Below are positions 1 through 6,618 of a DNA stretch of 64,000 nt, in pieces. Below the pieces are notes generated by a model. The model saw only the letters and a list, made by a program, of their open reading frames with translations, searched no databases and was not told the DNA's origin. The translations under genes and the position numbers were made by a program. This DNA comes from an uncultured Clostridia bacterium. GTDB taxonomy: Bacteria > Bacillota > Clostridia > Oscillospirales > Acutalibacteraceae. The stretch's first letter is position 1. Each line of letters opens with the position of its first letter. The stretch lies in assembly GCA_937892525.1 (NCBI GenBank), contig CALAEV010000016.1, positions 1-64,000 of the forward strand, in the 5' to 3' direction.

Positions 1-17
1 ATAATAATAAAGAAATC

Positions 18-100
18 GCGGATGTGGTGGAATTGGCAGACACGCAAGATTTAGGATCTTGTGCGCGAGCGTGCAGGTTCAAGTCCTGTCATCCGCACCA
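18..100 (+). tRNA. tRNA-Leu (anticodon TAG)
   Basis: The acceptor stem GCGGATG pairs with CATCCGC, and the 3' CCA is encoded (98-100). The anticodon stem CAAGA/TCTTG encloses the loop TTTAGGA, giving anticodon TAG (reads CUA leucine codons). A T-arm with GGTTCAAGTCC and an extended variable arm make it a type II (leucine-type) tRNA. A terminator follows at once, so it looks like an independent or distal unit whose promoter lies outside the window. Confidence 0.97.
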
Positions 101-103
101 CTA

Positions 104-134
104 AAGGTTCCACGATAAATGTGGAACCTTTTTT
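104..134 (+). terminator. Rho-independent terminator after tRNA-Leu
   Basis: The stem AAGGTTCCAC/GTGGAACCTT with a 7-nt loop is followed by a run of T. It directly follows the tRNA CCA end. Confidence 0.9.
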
Positions 135-159
135 ATTAAACAAATAAGGTGTTTCTACT

Positions 160-1323
160 ATGAAAGAAAAAACTTCTTTAGTTTTTACCGGTGATATTGG
201 TTTTGACCGATATATGTACGGTAAATGGGATGATGAAAATTTAATATCACAAGAAATTCTTGACTTTCTTCATAGTGCTGACCACGTAATCACAAATGTT
301 GAAGGTCCTGTTGCTGTTGCAGAACAGAATACTACTCAAAGTGGTGTTCAACAATTGTTGCATACAATTGACCCAAAAGCTGTGAAAGTCCTTAAAAATA
401 TGAAATCAGATATATGGAATATCTGTAATAATCACATTATGGACGCAGGTGCTTATGGTATTGAAAGCACACTCAAAATTACAAAAGAAAATGGTGTGCA
501 GACAATCGGTGCCGGTATGAATATTGACGAGGCAAGAAAACCAGTCATTCTTAACGAAGCAGGTGGAATTGGTATGTTTGGTGTTGGATATCAGCGTGCT
601 TGCAGAAAAGCTGATATTGATAAACCAGGTTGTTACAGTTGGAGCGATTTAGACGAAATCCAAAAATCAATTGACGAGATTAAAAAAACTTGCCGTTGGT
701 GCATTGTAGTAGCCCATGCAGGCGAAGAGTTTACTCCACTCCCTTCCCCTTATACTCGTGAAAGATACCACAAATATCTCGAAATGGGTGCTGATATTGT
801 TGTTGCCCATCATCCACACGTACCAATGAATTATGAGACTGTTGGCGACAAAATCATTTTTTATTCACTGGGTAACTTTATTTTTGATACAGATTATCAA
901 CGTTCACAGTTCAATACTGATATAGGTTTGATTATTAAACTTAACTTTACAGAAAATGAGTTTAGTTTTGAGCCAATGGGTCTTAAAATCGTTCGTGGCG
1001 AAGAAAGAATTGTTAAAGATGAACTTCCACGCATATTTGTTGACGTGCAGAAAGATGAATATGAGCTTTTAGCACCATTGTCGGCAAAGATGCTTATTGC
1101 TGCTACAAAACGCCAAATGACCTACTTAAAGCCTGAAGAATTCAAGGGTGCAAGTGAAGAAAAATGGAAAGCACATTTTGCTGAACCATTACGCACAGGT
1201 CGTGTACCAGGCGAAACGCTTGATTTTTATATTATCTGCCCATTAGCTGAAAAAGCAGAAGAAGGCAAATGGAAAGAAAGTAAATTAGAAGATGTTAAAA
1301 ACTATATTTTAGAGCAGATGTAA
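160..1323 (+). CDS. CapA-family metallophosphoesterase-like protein
   Basis: 387 aa, matching the CapA/PgsA-type fold (bacterial capsule synthesis protein, PF09587). Ordered motifs are TGDIGFDR (10-17), NVEGP (46-50), CNNHIMDAG (89-97), AHAGEE (185-190), AHHPH (216-220) and SLGNFIFD (236-243). These are the Asp/Asn/His metal-site signatures of the calcineurin-like phosphoesterase superfamily. There is no signal peptide or membrane segment, so it is probably cytosolic. That differs from membrane CapA of poly-gamma-glutamate synthesis, and no capB/capC lies nearby. It starts at ATG after AAGGTG and heads a likely three-gene unit with the TIM-barrel and Nudix genes. The family is secure but the substrate is unknown. 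Confidence 0.85.
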   Translation: MKEKTSLVFTGDIGFDRYMYGKWDDENLISQEILDFLHSADHVITNVEGPVAVAEQNTTQSGVQQLLHTIDPKAVKVLKNMKSDIWNICNNHIMDAGAYGIESTLKITKENGVQTIGAGMNIDEARKPVILNEAGGIGMFGVGYQRACRKADIDKPGCYSWSDLDEIQKSIDEIKKTCRWCIVVAHAGEEFTPLPSPYTRERYHKYLEMGADIVVAHHPHVPMNYETVGDKIIFYSLGNFIFDTDYQRSQFNTDIGLIIKLNFTENEFSFEPMGLKIVRGEERIVKDELPRIFVDVQKDEYELLAPLSAKMLIAATKRQMTYLKPEEFKGASEEKWKAHFAEPLRTGRVPGETLDFYIICPLAEKAEEGKWKESKLEDVKNYILEQM

Positions 1324-1341
1324 ATTTAATGAGGTGAATTT

Positions 1342-2139
1342 ATGTTTTGGGGAATTCCTACACTAATTGAAAATAACTCAATTGAAGAATCAATCAATTT
1401 ATGCAAAGAGTTAAACTTCAATTTTGTTGAATTAAATATGAATTTACCTCAATATCAATTAGAAAATATTGATATTGAAAAACTGAAAAGATTAAAAATA
1501 GAAAATAACATATTTTACACCATACATTTAGACGAAAACTTAAATGTAAGCGATTTTAACGGTTTTGTTGCAAATGCTTACTTAAAAACCGTCCTTGACA
1601 CAATAGAAATTGCAAAATTACTTGATGTTAAAATTATCAATATGCATTTATCAAAAGGTGTTTATTTTACCTTGCCTGATAAAAAAGTATATTTATTTGA
1701 ACAATATAAAGAAAAATATTTAGGTAGCATCGTAAGTTTTCGTAATGCAGTTGAAAAGAAGTTAAAAAATACAGACACAACCATTTGCATTGAAAATACA
1801 AACGGTTATACTAATTTTCAACTTGAAGCAATTGATATATTACTACAAAGTCCTGTTTTTGCATTAACTTTCGATATTGGACATAGCCATTGTGTTAATA
1901 ATATTGATGAAAAAGTTGTTATCGAAAGAGAAAATAAACTTTATCACATACATTTACACGATGCTAAAGACAAAAAAGACCATATGACTTTAGGCACAGG
2001 TTATGTTGATATTAATAAATATATTCAATTGGCTGAAAAACATAATTGCACCATTGTTTTAGAAACAAAAACAGTTGAAGCTTTGAAGAAATCAGTTATA
2101 TGGTTAAAGAAAAATAATTTTGGTGAATTTAATGCATAA
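1342..2139 (+). CDS. sugar phosphate isomerase/epimerase-like TIM barrel protein
   Basis: 265 aa, recognisable as the xylose isomerase-like TIM barrel (AP endonuclease family 2, PF01261). Candidate divalent-metal ligands fall at the usual strand ends: H102 (MHLS), E151 (IENT), D178/H181 (FDIGHSH), H204/H206 (HIHLHD) and E241 (LETK). It begins 18 nt after the CapA-like gene behind a GAGGTG ribosome site and overlaps the next gene by 8 nt, so all three are probably co-translated. Members include sugar epimerases and endonuclease IV. The short length and sugar-isomerase-like C-terminus favour a small-molecule isomerase. The substrate is not deducible. Confidence 0.8.
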   Translation: MFWGIPTLIENNSIEESINLCKELNFNFVELNMNLPQYQLENIDIEKLKRLKIENNIFYTIHLDENLNVSDFNGFVANAYLKTVLDTIEIAKLLDVKIINMHLSKGVYFTLPDKKVYLFEQYKEKYLGSIVSFRNAVEKKLKNTDTTICIENTNGYTNFQLEAIDILLQSPVFALTFDIGHSHCVNNIDEKVVIERENKLYHIHLHDAKDKKDHMTLGTGYVDINKYIQLAEKHNCTIVLETKTVEALKKSVIWLKKNNFGEFNA

Positions 2140-2560
2140 AGTATTTGGAAAAACAGAAGATGTTGAATACACTACTCGCATTGGTGCATATTTTATTCCA
2201 ATCGAAGACAATAAAATTGGTGTTATTCAAACGCCAAAGGGTTATTTTCTCATTGGTGGTGGTAAGGAAAAGAATGAAACTGATGAAGATTGTTTAAAAC
2301 GTGAATGTCTTGAAGAAATTGGTTATGAAATAAAAATAGATAGTAAAATTTGTAGTGCAGAAACATACACACTTCACGAAAAAATTGGTTACTTTCATCC
2401 TGTACAAATATATTATTCGGGCATATTAAAAGAACGAATTAAAACACCAATTGAAAAAGACCATAATTTAGTATGGCTGGAGTTTGATGATATACAAAAC
2501 AGAATGTATTCACAAATGCAAAATTGGGCAATTAAACAATGTATAAAAGGATTGGAATAA
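2132..2560 (+). CDS. Nudix hydrolase
   Basis: 142 aa with a complete Nudix box (Gx5Ex7REUxEExGU) at residues 43-65: G43, E49, R57-E58, E61-E62, G64. The family hydrolyses nucleoside diphosphates linked to another moiety, and the box glutamates bind Mg2+. I place the start at ATG 2132 rather than the in-frame ATG 2120. GGTGA sits about 5-6 nt before 2132, and this start overlaps the upstream stop, as in translational coupling. A strong terminator follows. Substrate unknown; MutT-like sanitation or sugar-nucleotide hydrolysis are both possible. Confidence 0.88.
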   Translation: MHKVFGKTEDVEYTTRIGAYFIPIEDNKIGVIQTPKGYFLIGGGKEKNETDEDCLKRECLEEIGYEIKIDSKICSAETYTLHEKIGYFHPVQIYYSGILKERIKTPIEKDHNLVWLEFDDIQNRMYSQMQNWAIKQCIKGLE

Positions 2561-2580
2561 AACTTCCAATCCTTTTTCTT
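2545..2580 (+). terminator. bidirectional terminator between convergent genes
   Basis: The 13-bp stem AAAAGGATTGGAA/TTCCAATCCTTTT with a 6-nt loop has T-rich tracts on both strands. It closes the Nudix unit (+) and the amidase gene (-), which ends immediately beyond. Confidence 0.9.
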
Positions 2581-3066
2581 TTACCAAGTATTTACTTTTT
2601 CAATATGCACTGGTTTTAAGGAGTTATATCTGTAACTGTCAAGCCGACGCATATACGAATCGTTTGTATGGGCACAGATTAGTATTTCACCGTCGGTATC
2701 AAATCCAGTTACCACAAGTGTATGATAAAGCCTTTGACCGTTACTTAAAAATATTACATCCCCAAGTTCTACTTCACTTAAAGTTGCATCTCTGCCTACA
2801 GGACCTACACTTTCGTTAGATGTTAAAAATCTATATAAATACTCTACTCCTGACCAAGCGGCAGAACGGTTATCTGGCGAGATATAATACCAACCATAAT
2901 CACGAGTATAGTTCATTACTCCTGCACCTGCATAAATACATTGTGATGCAAAATTTGTGCAGTCCCCACCTATTCCGTGAAAATCATAATATCGTGGATT
3001 TCTTGATAACGCCCACCTCTTTGCATATTCAACAGCGCTGTTTCTGTTATATTCAAAGCTTCTCAT
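2581..3066 (-). CDS. amidase-domain protein (Amidase_6-like)
   Basis: 161 aa. The N-terminus YNRNSAVEYAKRWAL followed by GGDCTNFASQC resembles the putative amidase domain PF12671 found in secreted or spore-associated proteins of clostridia. C36 (in DCTNF) and H114 (in YHTLV) are the probable catalytic Cys/His pair of an NlpC/P60-like papain fold. It has no signal peptide and no extra domains, so the protein is just the catalytic module; it may act inside the mother cell. It starts at ATG 3066 with GGGTGA six bases upstream. That Shine-Dalgarno lies inside a hairpin whose loop carries a sporulation-like -10 (see 3067-3112). Confidence 0.75.
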   Translation of the reverse strand: MRSFEYNRNSAVEYAKRWALSRNPRYYDFHGIGGDCTNFASQCIYAGAGVMNYTRDYGWYYISPDNRSAAWSGVEYLYRFLTSNESVGPVGRDATLSEVELGDVIFLSNGQRLYHTLVVTGFDTDGEILICAHTNDSYMRRLDSYRYNSLKPVHIEKVNTW

Positions 3067-3104
3067 AAAAAATCACCCTATACAGTTTATGTATAGAGTG
3101 ATTT
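3067..3104 (-). terminator. terminator hairpin of the symporter gene that also holds the amidase Shine-Dalgarno
   Basis: On the minus strand a 14-bp stem (AAATCACTCTATAC/GTATAGGGTGATTT, one G-T pair) has a 7-nt loop and is followed by TTTTTT, then ATG of the amidase gene. It should end the upstream symporter transcript. The 3' arm contains GGGTGA, the only ribosome site for the amidase, with six bases to the ATG. Confidence 0.85.
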
Positions 3105-3112
3105 GAATGTTT
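3084..3112 (-). promoter_or_regulatory. possible mother-cell sigma (SigE/SigK-like) promoter for the amidase
   Basis: Minus strand: AAACATT, 14 bp, CATAAACT. The -10 matches the SigE consensus CATACAnT in all but one position, and the -35 is a partial match to kmATATT. The -10 sits across the loop of the terminator hairpin, so transcription would start inside the 3' arm. Pattern match only. Confidence 0.4.
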
Positions 3113-3113
3113 A

Positions 3114-4514
3114 TTAGTTCCAATAATCTGTTTTATGTGGTAAGTCTATATTCTTTGCTTTGAAAACAGGTTTTACACCATCTTTGCGCTGTTTTTCATA
3201 ATCCTTTAAGGCTCTGTATGCATATTTACCTAAATAAAGAATAACAGGCATATTTATAATTGTCATAGCGCCCATTGTTATATCTGCAATGCCCCAAAGC
3301 AAGTCTGCACTAAGACCTGCACCAAGTAAAATAACCAAAGATGCTATAATATAATATATTCGCATAAAAGTTTTACTTGGCATTTTCTTAAAAATAAAGA
3401 AAATTGCTTTATCAACATAAAAAAGATTACCAACAAGTGTTGTAAACGCAAACATAAGCATTGCTACTGTAATAAAGATTGGTCCGAATGCACCAAGAGT
3501 ACTACTTAAAGCAGCTTGAACATAAGGTGCACCTGAAAGTTCTGCAGTTGGCTCAACACCTGAACTCATACACATAAAAGCAGTTGCTGAACAGACAAGA
3601 ATTGTATCAATGAATACTGAGAGCACCTGAACAAGACCTTGTTTTATCGGGTGGTTAACTTCGGCAGATGCTGATGCGTTTGGTGCAGAGCCCACACCTG
3701 CCTCATTACTAAAAAGACCACGCTTGATACCAAACATTACGCAAGAGCCACTAAATCCACCAAAGATTGACTGAAAATCAAACGCTTCTGTAAAAATTGT
3801 TTTAAAAATGTCAGGCAAAAGTCCAATATTCATAAACACAATTACAAGCGATATAAGAATATAAGCGACACCCATAAATGGAACAAGTGTACTTGTAACT
3901 TTCAATATACGCTTACCACCACCAAAAAGGCAAAAACCAACAAGTACTGCAACAATAAGACCAATAATCCAAGGTGTTATTTCTTTATTATAAAAATCAT
4001 AACTTGAAAATGTTGACTGCAAGTTGTATGATGCCAGCATATTGAATCCAAAGCCATAAGTAATAATTAAGAGAATAGAGAACACCACAGCAAGTGGTCT
4101 GCATTTAAGGGCATTTTCAATATAGTAAGCAGGACCACCGTAACTTCCATCAGGACCTTTTTTCTTATAAATCTGCGCAAGTGTACTTTCAATAAACGCA
4201 GATGCACTACCAACGATTGCAATAAGCCACATCCAAAATACTGAGCCGAATCCACCAAGACACAAAGCAGTTGAAACGCCGATAATATTACCGGTACCTA
4301 CGCGAGATGCAGTTGACACCATAAGTGCTTGGAATGAAGACACACCATTACTATCTTGTGGCTTTTCCATAACTGCACGGAACTGTTCTTTGAACAATCT
4401 GAACTGAACAAATCTTGTGCGACAAGTGAAATACAATCCACCAAGTACAAGGATTATAATCAGAATATAACTGTATAACGCGTCATTTACAGTATTTATA
4501 ATTTGTTCGAACAT
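3114..4514 (-). CDS. sodium:alanine/glycine symporter (AGCS family)
   Basis: 466 aa integral membrane protein with about ten hydrophobic segments. Family landmarks include GGPAYYIE and the long EAGVGSAPNASASAEVNHP region. AGCS carriers import alanine or glycine with Na+ at the plasma membrane. I choose ATG 4514, which has GGGGT at good spacing; a longer GTG reading to 4544 would run into the tRNA-Ser terminator. It is a single-gene unit ending in the hairpin at 3067-3104. Substrate preference among Ala, Gly and Gln cannot be told from sequence. Confidence 0.92.
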   Translation of the reverse strand: MFEQIINTVNDALYSYILIIILVLGGLYFTCRTRFVQFRLFKEQFRAVMEKPQDSNGVSSFQALMVSTASRVGTGNIIGVSTALCLGGFGSVFWMWLIAIVGSASAFIESTLAQIYKKKGPDGSYGGPAYYIENALKCRPLAVVFSILLIITYGFGFNMLASYNLQSTFSSYDFYNKEITPWIIGLIVAVLVGFCLFGGGKRILKVTSTLVPFMGVAYILISLVIVFMNIGLLPDIFKTIFTEAFDFQSIFGGFSGSCVMFGIKRGLFSNEAGVGSAPNASASAEVNHPIKQGLVQVLSVFIDTILVCSATAFMCMSSGVEPTAELSGAPYVQAALSSTLGAFGPIFITVAMLMFAFTTLVGNLFYVDKAIFFIFKKMPSKTFMRIYYIIASLVILLGAGLSADLLWGIADITMGAMTIINMPVILYLGKYAYRALKDYEKQRKDGVKPVFKAKNIDLPHKTDYWN

Positions 4515-4527
4515 AAAATACCCCAAT

Positions 4528-4568
4528 CTAAAAAATAAGGACACACACTATTAAATTTAGTGGTGTCC
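4528..4568 (-). terminator. terminator after tRNA-Ser
   Basis: Minus strand: GGACACCACTA pairs with TAGTGTGTGTCC (one bulged base) around AATTTAA, followed by TTATTTTTT. It separates the tRNA from the symporter gene. Confidence 0.75.
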
Positions 4569-4576
4569 CAAAAAAT

Positions 4577-4669
4577 TGGCGGAGAGCAAGGGATTCGAAC
4601 CCTCGAAACCGTTTTAGCAGTTTACACGATTTCCAGTCGTGCTCCTTCGACCAGCTCGGACAACTCTCC
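4577..4669 (-). tRNA. tRNA-Ser (anticodon GGA)
   Basis: Minus strand: the acceptor GGAGAGT pairs with GCTCTCC, discriminator G, with CCA encoded. The anticodon stem CACGA/TCGTG holds the loop CTGGAAA, giving anticodon GGA (serine UCC/UCU). The long variable arm typical of serine tRNAs is present. It has its own promoter and terminator. Confidence 0.97.
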
Positions 4670-4685
4670 GTATCAACAGTTCAAT

Positions 4686-4714
4686 ATTATATAAGAAAAC
4701 AAATGTAAAATCAA
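4686..4714 (-). promoter_or_regulatory. SigA-type promoter for tRNA-Ser
   Basis: Minus strand TTGATT, 17 bp, TATAAT, placed so that transcription starts a few bases before the tRNA 5' end. Confidence 0.8.
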
Positions 4715-4717
4715 GTA

Positions 4718-4756
4718 TAAAAATAAAAATATGGGGTTATCTTACGACAACCCCAT
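4718..4756 (-). terminator. terminator of the aconitase-X operon
   Basis: Minus strand stem ATGGGGTT/AACCCCAT with a 10-nt loop, then ATTTTTATTTTT. It lies six bases after the stop of the small aconitase-X subunit. Confidence 0.85.
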
Positions 4757-4761
4757 TAAAA

Positions 4762-5202
4762 TTATTCAACTGTTACTGTTCCGTCTTCGTAAACTGTGAT
4801 TTTATCGCCAGTTTTTACTGTATTAAGAAATTCTTCGCCGAGGCAGTCAACTGTTGGCATTGGTGTATCAGTCCAAACTGAACCGATAATAGCACCTGCT
4901 GCTGCAAGAGAGTCAATATGCTCTGAAAAAAGCATACAAGCAGGACAACGCTCCATAACCTTTGCACAATAAAGTACAAGACCACCTGTTGTTGAACCAA
5001 TTGTCTGTGGAAGACAAAGTGCTGTACCTACCATTGGTTTTTCATAGATATCAGCATTATTCTGGTCACCACATTTTGCTTGTTTATCGCCAAACTGGAG
5101 TGCGCCTTGGAAGGAAGCAAGTGTATTGAAACCACCGTGTGAAACAAGAGCAGTAGCTGTTGCTGTACCAGGAACTACTGGACGACCTTTGAATGTTTTC
5201 AT
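4762..5202 (-). CDS. aconitase X swivel-domain (small) subunit
   Basis: 146 aa, DUF126 (PF01989) family, the swivelling domain of aconitase X supplied as a separate polypeptide. It opens KGRPVVPGTATATALVS and contains the MVGTALCLPQTIGSTTGG segment typical of the family. I start at ATG 5202, which has AAAGGAGG at good spacing; the start falls one base after the large-subunit stop. Both subunits together form the active dehydratase. By family knowledge, bacterial two-subunit members act as cis-3-hydroxy-L-proline dehydratase, whereas archaeal ones make anhydromevalonate phosphate. MEP-pathway genes elsewhere in the window argue for the former type. Confidence 0.88.
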   Translation of the reverse strand: MKTFKGRPVVPGTATATALVSHGGFNTLASFQGALQFGDKQAKCGDQNNADIYEKPMVGTALCLPQTIGSTTGGLVLYCAKVMERCPACMLFSEHIDSLAAAGAIIGSVWTDTPMPTVDCLGEEFLNTVKTGDKITVYEDGTVTVE

Positions 5203-5203
5203 T

Positions 5204-6484
5204 TTATTTTGCCTCCTTTGTAATAATGTCAAGAATTTCTTCGCTTGTATAGTAACGAGAAGTTGTATATGTACGAAGTTTATTTGAGTTTGTGATTACA
5301 GGCATTTTCTTTGCAAGTGGGTTGTTCATATACATAAGTGGGCAAATATAACTGAGAACTACGCCTGTTGACTGAAGTTTTGCATATAAATCTGTCTTTT
5401 TAAATTCATCATAAACTGCAGGAGGAGCAGTAAATACTGTAGGAACAGAAACTTTCTTAAGACCATTCTTCTGAAGTCCTTCATATACATTATTTGTCCA
5501 CTCTTTAAGCTGAGCCATTGTCATATGTGGGCAACCTACGAAGCAAAGTTTAGGTGTTGCATTAGGATTTTTCCACATAACTGGGTATGATGCCTTAACT
5601 CTTTCAAGTTCAGCGTCATCAATAACATAAACCTGTGCATTTTCAGCGATAAGAGATTCGCCCATTTCAACTGCTTCAGGTGTAAGTCCTTCAATATGAT
5701 AAAGACCAACTGCACCGTTAGATGCACAAGCAGCACCAAAGTCTTTAAGATATGCTTTAGCATCGTCATTAAGTTCGTTGCCGAGCCATTCGTTCATACC
5801 TTTAACAAATGGAACATCTTCCATAACTTTCATACCGATAGCAGAACCTAAAATTTGTGCTTCAGGTTTCTTTGAACATTTAACTTCGATAATCCATGTT
5901 GCTTTTCTGCCCTCGTCTGTAAGAAGACCAAAATCAGGAACAAAACCTGCGATTGAGCCCATCATTTCAATAAGACCTGAGTTACGGTTGCAACGAGCAC
6001 CAATAACTGAGTTTGCATAAGCAACAGCACTTGACTCTGCCCAAGAAAGAATATCGCCTTTCTTTGGTGTGTTGCCTACTTCGTCAAGATAACAAGCACA
6101 AGTATATGCATTGTCATCAAGAAGACCCATTTTACGAAGTTGTTCGTTATATGAATCTTGTTTTGAATACATAAACTTTTTGAAAACAAAGTTCTTTAAG
6201 AAATCTGATGGAACCGCTGGGTCAAATGGTTTAGGGTCAACTGAAAATTTCTGTTTTGATACTACACCTGCATCAAGAAGCTGGTCCATTAAATCAAAAA
6301 CAGGAGTCATCATCTTAAGACCAAAACTTGTAACAAGATGACCTTTTTCACTTGTTACTGGTACCATTCTTTCTGCGCCGAAAGTTTCGCCGTACATAAC
6401 AAGTGTTTTCATAACCTTAGCCATAACTTCGCCTTGTTCGCCGTTGAGCATTGCCTGCTGTTCAGCAGTTAACTGCATTGCCAT
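5204..6484 (-). CDS. aconitase X catalytic (large) subunit
   Basis: 426 aa, DUF521 (PF04412) family. The N-terminal LTAEQQAMLNGEQGEVMAKVM and internal GNTPKKGDILSWAESSAVAYAN stretches are characteristic. The AcnX catalytic domain coordinates a metal or iron-sulfur centre, and Cys residues suitable for ligands occur (for example in ACYLDEVG and CFVGCPHM). It forms a two-gene operon with the DUF126 subunit, a promoter upstream and a terminator downstream. No proline racemase or reductase gene is in view, so the hydroxyproline-catabolism role is inferred from family and split organisation only. Start ATG 6484 has AGAGGTG at good spacing. Confidence 0.88.
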   Translation of the reverse strand: MAMQLTAEQQAMLNGEQGEVMAKVMKTLVMYGETFGAERMVPVTSEKGHLVTSFGLKMMTPVFDLMDQLLDAGVVSKQKFSVDPKPFDPAVPSDFLKNFVFKKFMYSKQDSYNEQLRKMGLLDDNAYTCACYLDEVGNTPKKGDILSWAESSAVAYANSVIGARCNRNSGLIEMMGSIAGFVPDFGLLTDEGRKATWIIEVKCSKKPEAQILGSAIGMKVMEDVPFVKGMNEWLGNELNDDAKAYLKDFGAACASNGAVGLYHIEGLTPEAVEMGESLIAENAQVYVIDDAELERVKASYPVMWKNPNATPKLCFVGCPHMTMAQLKEWTNNVYEGLQKNGLKKVSVPTVFTAPPAVYDEFKKTDLYAKLQSTGVVLSYICPLMYMNNPLAKKMPVITNSNKLRTYTTSRYYTSEEILDIITKEAK

Positions 6485-6530
6485 TGTTATAACACCTCTT
6501 TTATAAGATTAACAAAATTTTAACAATATA

Positions 6531-6559
6531 AGTTTACTCCTAATATTCAAAAGTGTCAA
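6531..6559 (-). promoter_or_regulatory. SigA-type promoter for the aconitase-X operon
   Basis: Minus strand TTGACA (perfect -35), 17 bp, TAAACT. The -35 is half of an inverted repeat (TTGACA/TGTCAA, 6-nt spacing), which might bind a regulator. Confidence 0.65.
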
Positions 6560-6577
6560 CGAATTTTGACATTTTTA

Positions 6578-6613
6578 TAAAAAATAACTGCCGATTTTAT
6601 AATCAGCAGTTAT
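6578..6613 (-). terminator. terminator of the glucosaminidase gene
   Basis: Minus strand ATAACTGCTGAT/ATCGGCAGTTAT stem (one G-T pair) followed by TTTTTTAT. Confidence 0.88.
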
Positions 6614-6618
6614 ATAAT

